Positions 1-5,942 of a stretch of DNA of 6,065 nucleotides are shown here, in pieces. How positions within the stretch are numbered: position 1 is the stretch's first letter; the number at the start of each line of letters is the position of its first letter. The notes beneath the pieces were generated by a model. That model searched no databases, had not been told where the DNA came from, and saw only the letters and a program-made list of their open reading frames with translations. The stretch is from positions 1 through 6,065 of the forward strand of contig JAAYFA010000186.1 in NCBI GenBank assembly GCA_012728445.1, given 5' to 3'. The translations under genes were made by a program, and so were the position numbers. This DNA comes from Clostridiales bacterium (GTDB lineage Bacteria; Bacillota; Clostridia; Oscillospirales; Acutalibacteraceae).

Positions 1-37
1 ACGCACTTTCAAAGACGTTTTGAGGGGGAAGCCAAAA

Positions 38-106
38 AGCCGTTACATACATAACAAAACAAGCAAGGAGATTTTCCTCGCTCAGTTTGATATGTATGTA
101 ACGGCT
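38..106. repeat. Large imperfect palindrome / hairpin with perfect 16-bp outer arms
   Basis: The 16 bases at 38-53 (AGCCGTTACATACATA) are the exact reverse complement of 91-106. Inside them the pairing resumes: CAAA (55-58) with TTTG (86-89), then AGCAAGGA (62-69) with TCCTCGCT (75-82) with one mismatch, closing on a 5-nt loop at 70-74. The whole 69 bases can thus fold into one long hairpin. Read on the minus strand it is followed by a TTTTT run (34-38 on the plus strand), as in an intrinsic terminator, but I see no minus-strand gene that it would end. On the plus strand no T-tract follows. It could be a terminator, a REP/MITE-like palindromic repeat, or a structured RNA element. The pairing is certain; the role is not. 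Confidence 0.8.
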
Positions 107-437
107 ATATAGTCGTTAGTCTTCCGTTGCCCGGAAGTATTCAGTTGTTGCGCTAAAAGGGCACAATACTCCCTTGTCGCTCAAACATGTTATCACACAT
201 TTGTTCGACTGTCAATACCCAAAATATATTATTTTACCCCGATTCATAAAAAATATACAGACTGAAAAATATTTTTTCAGGATTGCAATTTGCATTTATT
301 TATGGGAGAATAGCTTTTGTCAAGGGAGAATGTCTGATTACTACGATATTTCGATTCATCAACGGCAAAAACTTACTGGTTTTTCAGAATTGTCAACGCC
401 CCAATGCGTCGTAGGAGAAAAGACACGTGTAAAATCC
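107..437. other. Gene-free leader region upstream of the regulator
   Basis: No coding region is supported here. A short hairpin is present, CTTCCG (121-126) with CGGAAG (132-137) around a 5-nt loop. Two competing short pairings lie beside it: AGTATT 136-141 with AATACT 165-170, and TGCCC 128-132 with GGGCA 159-163. From about 180 to 420 the sequence is AT-rich compared with the genes that follow, and open frames through it show no recognisable protein. TTGTCAA occurs at 317-323 and 390-396, resembling half of the element in the downstream operator array, but without a clear partner. Confidence 0.6.
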
Positions 438-466
438 TTGCCGTTTGCCGGTGGATTTGCTATAAT
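438..466 (+). promoter_or_regulatory. Probable sigma-A promoter of the busR-like regulator
   Basis: TTGCCG (438-443, four of six bases of the consensus -35) is separated by exactly 17 bases from a perfect TATAAT (461-466). A TG one base upstream of the -10 (458-459) gives an extended -10. Transcription would start near 473, leaving a leader of about 30 nt before the proposed start codon. Confidence 0.8.
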
Positions 467-486
467 GAATTTGGTAAAAGCATAAT

Positions 487-493
487 AAGGGAG
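487..493 (+). promoter_or_regulatory. Ribosome binding site deciding the regulator start
   Basis: AAGGGAG at 487-493 directly touches the ATG at 494, which is too close for initiation there. It is 9 bases from the in-frame TTG at 503, an optimal distance, and 24 bases from the ATG at 518, too far. This favours TTG 503. Confidence 0.6.
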
Positions 494-502
494 ATGAAAT
501 GT

Positions 503-1129
503 TTGAACGCAGACGCAATGATCATCGCGCCTGTCTACTCTCAAATTGCATTAGACATTGCATTGCGCATATCGCGCGGAGAGTTGCGGGAAAATACAAA
601 AATATACGGCCGGTCCGTCATGGCGTCGGAGTACGGGGTATCTCCCGAAACGATCCGGCGGGCAATGAGCCTTTTGGAGGATACCGGAATCGTTGAAATC
701 CGTCAAAACAGCGGTTCAGTGATTATCTCGGCCGAAAAAGCAGGCGAGTATGTTAAAAAATTTGGCGAACGCAATGAGCTCCGCACCTATCGGCGCAAGC
801 TCAAAGACCTGCTTGCGCAGCAGGAAGCGCTGTCCCGCAGCATTTCTGAAGCCGCGGAAACGCTTGTAAGCGTGAACGAGCGCTTTTCGCAGACGACTCC
901 TTTTCCGAATTATGAAACAGATATCCCGGACGATTCTCCGGTCATCGGCCGCACGCTGGGTGAGCTTCACTTTTGGCAGCAAACGTCCGCGACAGTCATT
1001 GCCATCCGGCGTGAAGACCAAATTATTTTATCTCCCGGACCCTATGCCGTTATCATGGCAGGCGATACGCTGATCTACATCGGTGATATCAAGTGTACTG
1101 ACGCTGTAAACGCCTTTGTTAATGGGTAA
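503..1129 (+). CDS. busR: BusR-like c-di-AMP-sensing transcriptional repressor (GntR winged helix, coiled coil, RCK_C)
   Basis: Probable repressor of the osmolyte importer that follows. Counting from TTG 503 (208 aa), residues about 10-75 form a GntR-type winged helix-turn-helix (YSQIALDIALRISRGEL, then GVSPETIRRAMSLLEDTGIV). Residues about 90-128 are a charged, Gln/Ala/Ser-rich helix likely to be a coiled coil. Residues about 144-208 are an RCK_C (TrkA-C) domain, with IGRTLGELHFWQQTSATVIAI, LSPGPYAVIMAGD and LIYIGD. This order and length match BusR of Lactococcus and Streptococcus, a c-di-AMP-activated repressor of the busAB glycine betaine importer (family knowledge). TTG 503 is chosen for its ribosome site; ATG 494 or ATG 518 would change only a few residues outside the HTH. 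It has its own promoter and terminator. Binding of c-di-AMP and of the downstream array is inferred. An alternative is a GntR regulator of the same architecture with another ligand. Confidence 0.85.
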   Translation: MNADAMIIAPVYSQIALDIALRISRGELRENTKIYGRSVMASEYGVSPETIRRAMSLLEDTGIVEIRQNSGSVIISAEKAGEYVKKFGERNELRTYRRKLKDLLAQQEALSRSISEAAETLVSVNERFSQTTPFPNYETDIPDDSPVIGRTLGELHFWQQTSATVIAIRREDQIILSPGPYAVIMAGDTLIYIGDIKCTDAVNAFVNG

Positions 1130-1147
1130 ATCAAGTCTAAAAAAACA

Positions 1148-1191
1148 GCCGCGAACTGTGTTCTGACAGTTTGCGGCAATTTCTTTCTCTT
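1148..1191 (+). terminator. Rho-independent terminator of the regulator gene
   Basis: GCCGCGAACTGT (1148-1159) pairs with ACAGTTTGCGGC (1166-1177), a 12-bp stem with one G-U pair and a 6-nt loop. It is followed by a T-rich tail (1180-1191). It lies 18 bases after the regulator stop codon. Its tail runs straight into the -35 box of the next promoter, so regulator and importer are separate transcription units placed edge to edge. Confidence 0.8.
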
Positions 1192-1218
1192 GACAACTGA
1201 CAACTTACCGTGTAGAAT
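1190..1218 (+). promoter_or_regulatory. Strong sigma-A promoter of the importer operon
   Basis: A perfect TTGACA -35 (1190-1195) is followed by 17 bases and TAGAAT (1213-1218, five of six consensus bases). Predicted transcription start is near 1224-1226. A near-consensus promoter like this is typical of an operon held down by a repressor, which agrees with the repeated elements laid over it. Confidence 0.88.
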
Positions 1219-1262
1219 AGAGTTGTTACTCTGACAACTCTATAGTTTTATCGAGTTGTCAA
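1190..1262. promoter_or_regulatory. Operator array: five TGACAACT elements in direct and inverted arrangement
   Basis: Exact TGACAACT occurs at 1191-1198, 1198-1205 and 1232-1239. Its reverse complement AGTTGTCA is at 1254-1261, and AGTTGTTA (one change) at 1221-1228. They make two inward-facing pairs of nearly the same geometry: 1198-1228 with 15 bases between, and 1232-1261 with 14 between, spaced 33-34 bases apart. Viewed otherwise, 1217-1226 and 1234-1243 are perfect 10-bp inverted arms (ATAGAGTTGT / ACAACTCTAT) around 7 bases. The elements cover the -35 box, flank the -10 and extend past the start site, so a bound protein would block transcription. BusR of Streptococcus reads a bipartite motif of fixed spacing (family knowledge); that the regulator at 503-1129 binds here is inferred from adjacency and symmetry. 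The 1232-1240 / 1253-1261 arms could also form a leader RNA hairpin. Confidence 0.75.
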
Positions 1263-1280
1263 TTTGTTGGGAGAGATTGA

Positions 1281-2408
1281 ATGATTACGTTTAAAAACGT
1301 CAGTAAAAGCTACGGGTCCAAGAAAATTTTAAAAGACCTGACCTTTTCAATTCGGGCGGGAGAGTTTGTCGTTCTGATCGGGCCGTCGGGCTGTGGAAAA
1401 ACTACTACGCTTAAGACCATTAACCGCCTGATTGAACCGGACAGCGGTGAAATCAGTATAGATGGGATGAATATCCGCAGCCGGAATCCTGTCGAGCTGC
1501 GACGCTCCATCGGCTATGTGATCCAGCAGATCGGCCTGTTTCCGAATATGACGGTGGAACAAAACATCGCCGTGGTTCCGAAGCTTTTGAAAACATCGAA
1601 GGAACAGTGGAAACAGATCGTACAGGAAATGCTGGAGCTTGTCGGGATGCCCTATGAAGAAAACGCCCACAAATATCCGTCCGAGCTTTCGGGCGGACAG
1701 CAGCAGCGAATCGGTGTGCTTCGCGCGTTGGCGGCCTCGCCGCCTATTGTTTTGATGGACGAACCCTTCGGCGCTCTGGATCCCATCACACGGGATTCTC
1801 TACAAGACGAAGTCAAAAAGCTGCAGAAGCGGCTGAAAAAAACGATCGGCTTTGTGACCCATGATATGGAGGAAGCCCTGCGTCTGGCGGATACCATCGT
1901 TTTCATGAACGAGGGCGAAATCGTTCAAATGGCTTCGCCGGAGGAAATGCTCCGCAACCCCGCAAGCGATTTAATTCGTGACTTCATGGGCCGGCATACC
2001 AATCCGCACAGTGAACAGCCGGAGCTTTTCGCAGAGGATTTGATGCGGACCCGCGTTTTGAAGGTTCCATATTCCTTACATACACTGGAATGTGTCGACC
2101 GGATGAACCGGCGCGAGGTCAATTCGGTTATTGTTCTGAATGAGGATGACACTTTTATGGGAACGGTGACGCTGGATACCGTCCGTGAACGGGGAAAAGC
2201 GGGACGTGAAATCGGCGAGCTGGTCGGCAATGATGTTCCGGCAATTGACCGCCGTATGCCCGCGCAGGAAGCGTTTGACCTGCTGCTTAGCAGCACCGCC
2301 AATTATCTTGTGGTGCTGAACACCGATCAAACCGTGGCAGGAATTGTGACAAAAACCAGTATGGCAAAAGCGATGGGCGAAGCCTTGTGGGGGGCGGTGC
2401 TGTCATGA
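1281..2408 (+). CDS. opuCA: OpuCA/ProV-type osmoprotectant ABC transporter ATPase with C-terminal CBS pair
   Basis: Cytoplasmic ATPase that powers uptake of compatible solutes (glycine betaine, carnitine, choline or related quaternary amines) by the two permeases downstream. The 375-aa protein shows Walker A GPSGCGKT (34-41), a Q-loop at QQIGLFPNM (82-90), signature LSGGQQQR (136-143), Walker B IVLMDEP (156-162), D-loop GALD (164-167) and switch His194 (VTHD). This complete set indicates an active ATPase. After about residue 250 come two CBS motifs (roughly 254-308 and 313-370). The length is usual for OpuCA, shorter than enteric ProV. CBS pairs in OpuCA of Listeria and Staphylococcus bind c-di-AMP, which inhibits uptake (family knowledge); binding here is inferred. 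GGGAG at 1269-1273 lies 7 bases before ATG 1281. The stop overlaps the next start by four bases (ATGA). First gene of the operon. Confidence 0.93.
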   Translation: MITFKNVSKSYGSKKILKDLTFSIRAGEFVVLIGPSGCGKTTTLKTINRLIEPDSGEISIDGMNIRSRNPVELRRSIGYVIQQIGLFPNMTVEQNIAVVPKLLKTSKEQWKQIVQEMLELVGMPYEENAHKYPSELSGGQQQRIGVLRALAASPPIVLMDEPFGALDPITRDSLQDEVKKLQKRLKKTIGFVTHDMEEALRLADTIVFMNEGEIVQMASPEEMLRNPASDLIRDFMGRHTNPHSEQPELFAEDLMRTRVLKVPYSLHTLECVDRMNRREVNSVIVLNEDDTFMGTVTLDTVRERGKAGREIGELVGNDVPAIDRRMPAQEAFDLLLSSTANYLVVLNTDQTVAGIVTKTSMAKAMGEALWGAVLS

Positions 2409-3049
2409 CGCTGATGACCTTTATGGGCGAACAGAGATCTGAAATTATCAAAGCACTGACACAGCACATTCATCTGGTGGTGTTTTCCGTTCTGCTGGGG
2501 ATTTTAATTTCCATACCAGCCGGTATTTTTCTGTCCCGTCATAAGGCGTTTGCTGCGCCTGTGCTGGCGGCGGTCGGCGTCATTCAGACGATTCCGGGTC
2601 TTGTGATGCTGGGGCTCGCGCTGATTCTGCTGGGAACCGGAACCCAAACCGCTTTGGCGGTGCTCGCGGTGTATTCCATTCTGCCGATACTGCGCAATAC
2701 TTACACGGGCATTACAGAGGTCGATTCCGGGATTTTAGAGGCCGGACGCGGCATCGGTATGACGAGAAGGCAAATGCTATTCAACGTACAGCTCCCGCTG
2801 GCGACCACGTCCATTGTCAGCGGCATCCGGATATCAACGGTGTATATCGTCAGCTGGGCGACACTGGCCGGCCTGATCGGCGCGGGCGGCCTGGGTGATT
2901 TGATCTGGACCGGTCTGGCAACCTATAATACCAACTACATTCTGGCGGGCGCGCTGCCTTCTGCCGTGCTTGCGTTTCTGTTCAGCGGTGTCATCGGTTT
3001 GTTTGAGCGTCTGCTGACGCCGCGCGGACTGAAAGGAGGAAGAGCATGA
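2405..3049 (+). CDS. opuCB: OpuCB-type osmoprotectant ABC transporter permease
   Basis: Membrane subunit of the importer, 214 aa. Hydrophobic segments lie at about 22-44, 52-77, 82-97, 132-160 and 178-203. The coupling-helix (EAA) loop is clear at 112-132 (EAGRGIGMTRRQ, ending in QLPLA), followed by the family's GLIGAGGLGDLIWTG (156-170); this loop docks on the ATPase. It belongs to the binding-protein-dependent permease family (BPD_transp_1) of the OpuCB/OpuCD/YehW/YehY type. The start is ATG 2405, chosen for the ATGA overlap with the ATPase stop, typical of translational coupling; an in-frame GTG at 2387 would add only six residues. A G-run just upstream (2388-2394) is a weak ribosome site, in keeping with coupling. 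Assigning CB rather than CD is by position only. Confidence 0.9.
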   Translation: MTLMTFMGEQRSEIIKALTQHIHLVVFSVLLGILISIPAGIFLSRHKAFAAPVLAAVGVIQTIPGLVMLGLALILLGTGTQTALAVLAVYSILPILRNTYTGITEVDSGILEAGRGIGMTRRQMLFNVQLPLATTSIVSGIRISTVYIVSWATLAGLIGAGGLGDLIWTGLATYNTNYILAGALPSAVLAFLFSGVIGLFERLLTPRGLKGGRA

Positions 3050-3645
3050 GCGTATTGTTGCCGTTAATTGGAGAGCATCTGCTGATCGTCCTCATCGCCA
3101 CGGCCGTCGCCGTGATTTTAGGGCTGGTACTTGGGGTAACAGCCTACTGGCTGCGGCCTGCGGCTTCCATCATCATTTGGTTTGCCGAAGCGCTGCAGAC
3201 CATCCCCTCTTTGGCACTGCTTGCCTTGCTGATGATTATTTTTGGACTTGGAAATACGACAATCATTGTAGGGCTGGTGCTGTATGCATTGCTGCCGATC
3301 GTACGAAATACCCACACGGGTCTTTCCACGGTGTCACCGGCTATCCGTGATGCCGCCCGCGGAATGGGTATGTCCCGTTTGCAGCGGCTTTTGAAGGTCG
3401 AGCTGCCGCTGGCGTTTCCTCTTGTGTTTTCGGGCATCAAGATCTCGGTTGTCAATTCGCTGTCCATTGCGGTCATGGGTGTGCTGATCGGCGCGGGCGG
3501 TCTGGGATACCCCATTTATCGTGGGATTCAGACGCAAAATTTTGCCGGGATCATGCGTGGCGCCATACCGGTTATGTTGATGGCAATTTTGTTTGATATT
3601 GTCATGTCAAACATCGAAAAACGTCTGGTAAAACGGGCGAAATAA
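3046..3645 (+). CDS. opuCD: OpuCD-type osmoprotectant ABC transporter permease
   Basis: Second, different membrane subunit of the same importer, 199 aa. Hydrophobic segments are at about 5-35, 41-68, 71-87, 122-152 and 168-189. The EAA loop at 102-122 reads DAARGMGMSRLQ and ends in ELPLA, followed by GVLIGAGGLGYPIYRG (145-160). It is related to the preceding permease but clearly diverged, so the channel is probably a heterodimer, as in OpuC. A textbook AAAGGAGG (3032-3039) lies 6 bases before ATG 3046, and the start overlaps the previous stop as ATGA, so the pair is tightly coupled. It is slightly shorter than B. subtilis OpuCD but shows no truncation of the core. In B. subtilis the binding-protein gene sits between the two permease genes; here the permeases are adjacent. 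Confidence 0.9.
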   Translation: MSVLLPLIGEHLLIVLIATAVAVILGLVLGVTAYWLRPAASIIIWFAEALQTIPSLALLALLMIIFGLGNTTIIVGLVLYALLPIVRNTHTGLSTVSPAIRDAARGMGMSRLQRLLKVELPLAFPLVFSGIKISVVNSLSIAVMGVLIGAGGLGYPIYRGIQTQNFAGIMRGAIPVMLMAILFDIVMSNIEKRLVKRAK

Positions 3646-3659
3646 TATTTTATCAAAAG

Positions 3660-3665
3660 AAGGGA
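3660..3665 (+). promoter_or_regulatory. Ribosome binding site deciding the binding-protein start
   Basis: AAGGGA (3660-3665) is 8 bases before the in-frame TTG at 3674 and 17 bases before the ATG at 3683. The spacing favours TTG 3674. Either start leaves an intact lipoprotein signal peptide. Confidence 0.6.
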
Positions 3666-3673
3666 ATGGTTTT

Positions 3674-4573
3674 TTGAAAACGATGAAAAAACGGTTTTTT
3701 ACTCTGGTATTGTCTGCAGTTTTGGTGCTGCCTGTTCTGCTTAGCGGATGCGGCTCTGGAAATACTGTGACCGTCGGGTCTAAGGATTTCAGTGAAAATA
3801 TCCTTTTAGGCGAAATCTTCGCACAGCTGATTGAAGCGAAAACGGATCTCAAGGTGAACCGGAAACTGAACATGGGAGGCACCTTCGTCAACTTTGAAGC
3901 GATCAAGAACGATCAGATTGACATTTATCCGGAATACACCGGCACCGGTTTGACTGCTCAGCTTGAAATGGCGGTCATTACCGATCCGGACGAGGCGTAT
4001 GATGTGGTGGCGAAGGAATTTGATAGCCGGTTCGGTATCAAATGGCTAAAGCCCCTGGGCTTTAACAACACCTATGCGGTCGCTGTTACGGATAAGGTTT
4101 ATCAGGAAACCGGGGCCGAAACAGTCAGTGATCTTGTTGCCGCGGCGCCGAACCTGATTTTCGGTGCCGAGCACGAGTTTTTCGACCGGGAGGACGGGTT
4201 TGACGGGCTGGCAAACGCCTATGGCCTGACTTTCAAGGGCAACCCGCAGAAAATGAATGTTTCACTGAAATATCAGGCAATGGACAAAGGGGATATTGAT
4301 GTCACCGATGTATTTTCCACCGACGGAAACATATTGAAGTATAACCTGAAAATTCTGGAGGATGACAAAGGCTTTTTCCCGCCCTATTACGCTGCTCCGA
4401 TCATTCGGAATAAAACGCTGGAGAAGCACCCGGAGTTGGAGGATGTTTTGAATGCTCTGGCCGGACTTTTTGACGACGAGACCATGACCGGGCTTAATTA
4501 CAAGATCGACGTGGAGGGCAAGGATGTCGCCGCGGTCGCGAAAGAGTTTCTTGAAGCGAATAATTTGATCTAA
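3674..4573 (+). CDS. opuCC: OpuCC-type osmoprotectant-binding lipoprotein
   Basis: Extracellular, membrane-anchored binding protein that delivers the osmolyte to the permeases; 299 aa from TTG 3674. The signal peptide has KKR at 5-7, a hydrophobic stretch 8-23 and lipobox LSGC (23-26), giving Cys26 as the lipidated first residue. The rest is a full OpuAC domain (PF04069 type). Recognisable motifs are GSKDFSENILLGEI (35-48), IDIYPEYTGTG (82-92), NNTYAVAV (131-138), DVTDVFSTDG (209-218) and GFFPPYYAAPIIR (233-245). Tyrosines within these motifs are where the OpuCC/ProX aromatic cage for the quaternary ammonium group lies (family knowledge); the exact substrate cannot be read from sequence. It is 28 bases after the second permease, within the operon, and is followed by a strong terminator. 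Confidence 0.93.
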   Translation: MKTMKKRFFTLVLSAVLVLPVLLSGCGSGNTVTVGSKDFSENILLGEIFAQLIEAKTDLKVNRKLNMGGTFVNFEAIKNDQIDIYPEYTGTGLTAQLEMAVITDPDEAYDVVAKEFDSRFGIKWLKPLGFNNTYAVAVTDKVYQETGAETVSDLVAAAPNLIFGAEHEFFDREDGFDGLANAYGLTFKGNPQKMNVSLKYQAMDKGDIDVTDVFSTDGNILKYNLKILEDDKGFFPPYYAAPIIRNKTLEKHPELEDVLNALAGLFDDETMTGLNYKIDVEGKDVAAVAKEFLEANNLI

Positions 4574-4586
4574 CGACTGTTTTAAG

Positions 4587-4627
4587 ACGCGGAGACACCG
4601 GAAGGGTTCGGTGTCTCCGCGTTTTTT
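4587..4627 (+). terminator. Strong rho-independent terminator at the end of the importer operon
   Basis: ACGCGGAGACACCG (4587-4600) pairs perfectly with CGGTGTCTCCGCGT (4609-4622), 14 bp around an 8-nt loop, followed by six T (4622-4627). It begins 14 bases after the binding-protein stop. It ends only 25 bases before the start codon of the downstream channel gene. Confidence 0.95.
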
Positions 4628-4652
4628 ACATCTAAGCAAGGAGTTGTTCACT

Positions 4653-5900
4653 ATGAACGAATGGATTATCCGGCAAGCGCTCCAAAACGGGCTGTCCCAG
4701 ACCACAGCGAATTACGCCGTGTTTTTTCTGACGGTGATTGTAATCGCCCTGACAGCCGCGGTCGCTTACAAACTTTCCAAACTCATTGTTTTGAAACTGC
4801 TCGTCCGGCTTGTGTCCAAAAGCAAGGCGAAATGGGATGACGCTTTTGCGGAACACAAGGTTTTTCATCAGGCGATTATTTTGGTTCCCGCCGCGGTCAT
4901 CCACATCATGTCCCCTATGCTCGTGACCGGCGCTGTGTGGGTCTCACGGTTTGCGGCCGGCATGATGGTGTTCGGCATTTTACTGACCGCCGACCGGCTT
5001 CTGCGCGTGGCGGACGCGCTGTACCGCCGCACGGAGGCATCCAAAACCCGCCCCATAAAAGGATTCCTTCAAGTCATCAGAATTGTGCTGTACGCCGTCG
5101 GAGGCATCGTGATCATCAGCGTATTCTTCAATCGCTCTCCCGCGCTTCTTTTGGGTGGAATCGGCGCCGCCAGCGCGGTTTTGCTTCTCGTTTTCCAAAA
5201 TACCATTTTGGGCTTCGTCGCCAGTATTCAGCTTACGGAAAACGATATGATCCGTATTGGGGACTGGATTGAAATGCCCAGTCACAATGCGGACGGAGAT
5301 GTTAAGGAAATCACGCTTTACACGGTGAAGGTGGAAAACTGGGACAAGACGATTACAACGGTTCCTACCTATTCTATGATCACTGACTCCTTTAAAAACT
5401 GGCGCGGAATGACAGAGGCAGGCGGCAGAAGAATCAAGCGCTCCGTGCAAATCGACATTGGCAGCGTAAAATTCTGTACTGCGGAAATGCTGGAACGCTT
5501 CTCAAAAATCCAGTATATCAAGGAGTATTTGGAGCGAAAAACGGACGAAATCAAGGTATACAATCAAGCGCATTCCGTGGATTCATCCAGTGATGCAAAC
5601 GGTCGGCGGCTGACCAATGTGGGTACATTCCGCGCCTATCTGGAGGCTTATCTGGCGAACAATCCGCGCATCCACCATGGGATGACAATGCTCGTACGGC
5701 AAATGCAGCCGGGCGAGGCGGGAATCCCCATTGAAATCTACGCTTTTACTTCAACGACCAGTTGGAATGAGTATGAGGCAATTCAGGCGGATATTTTTGA
5801 CCATGTGCTCGCCGTTGTTCCCGAGTTTGATCTACGCATCTACCAGAAGCCTACCGGCTCTGATTTGAAAGGCTTGATGCAACAGTCTGAAAAAGGGTAA
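4653..5900 (+). CDS. ybdG: MscS-family mechanosensitive channel of the YbdG (MscM) type
   Basis: Inner-membrane channel-family protein, 415 aa, the same length as E. coli YbdG. Hydrophobic segments at about 20-50, 71-92, 98-118, 141-160 and 163-191 give the five-helix layout of YbdG. The last is the Gly/Ala-rich pore-lining helix (LLLGGIGAASAVLLLVFQN, then TILGFVASIQL). The MscS beta domain follows (about 195-250: DMIRIGDWIEMP, VKVENWDKTITTVPT, SDSFKNW-like ITDSFKNWRG). The C-terminal domain keeps YbdG hallmarks GGRRIKRS (257-264), NVGTFRAYL (322-330), MLVRQMQPGE (346-355) and IEIYAFT (360-366). YbdG gives a minor MscM conductance and affects osmotic adaptation in E. coli (family knowledge). 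ATG 4653 has AAGGAG (4638-4643) 9 bases upstream. No promoter is visible between the preceding terminator and this gene, so expression may depend on read-through. Cotranscription with the importer is unproven. Confidence 0.92.
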   Translation: MNEWIIRQALQNGLSQTTANYAVFFLTVIVIALTAAVAYKLSKLIVLKLLVRLVSKSKAKWDDAFAEHKVFHQAIILVPAAVIHIMSPMLVTGAVWVSRFAAGMMVFGILLTADRLLRVADALYRRTEASKTRPIKGFLQVIRIVLYAVGGIVIISVFFNRSPALLLGGIGAASAVLLLVFQNTILGFVASIQLTENDMIRIGDWIEMPSHNADGDVKEITLYTVKVENWDKTITTVPTYSMITDSFKNWRGMTEAGGRRIKRSVQIDIGSVKFCTAEMLERFSKIQYIKEYLERKTDEIKVYNQAHSVDSSSDANGRRLTNVGTFRAYLEAYLANNPRIHHGMTMLVRQMQPGEAGIPIEIYAFTSTTSWNEYEAIQADIFDHVLAVVPEFDLRIYQKPTGSDLKGLMQQSEKG

Positions 5901-5902
5901 TG

Positions 5903-5942
5903 AAAGAGCGGATGGGTTTATGTAAGCCGTCCCGCTCTTTTT
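5903..5942 (+). terminator. Rho-independent terminator after the channel gene
   Basis: AAAGAGCGG (5903-5911) pairs with CCGCTCTTT (5932-5940). The stem continues as ATGG (5912-5915) with CCGT (5927-5930) past a bulged C at 5931, and five T follow (5938-5942). It starts 2 bases after the stop codon of the channel gene. Confidence 0.9.

Noticed and set aside
2..112. Open frame from the left edge ending at TAG 110-112, possibly the C-terminus of an upstream gene
   Set aside because: It is only 36 codons and the perfect inverted repeat 38-53/91-106 lies inside it. The translated sequence is not recognised. A second frame is also open from position 1 to 54. It cannot be supported from this window.
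380..400. AATTGTCA at 388-395 as a site for autoregulation of the regulator gene
   Set aside because: Only one half-site with one mismatch is present, about 45 bases upstream of the -35 box, and no inverted partner stands at the spacing seen in the importer array.
174..485. 103-codon plus-strand frame starting at TTG 174 upstream of the regulator
   Set aside because: It runs through the AT-rich stretch and across the regulator promoter (438-466), has no recognisable domain and no ribosome site at its start. An inner ATG at 330 has AAGGGAG only one base away. Most likely chance.
404..502. N-terminal extension of the regulator from ATG 404
   Set aside because: The extension would include the promoter and its own ribosome site, and the extra residues are not part of the GntR-RCK_C family. 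The start at 503 (or 494/518) is better.
4611..4652. N-terminal extension of the channel from GTG 4611
   Set aside because: It would begin inside the terminator hairpin. ATG 4653 has a good ribosome site and gives exactly the 415-aa length of YbdG.
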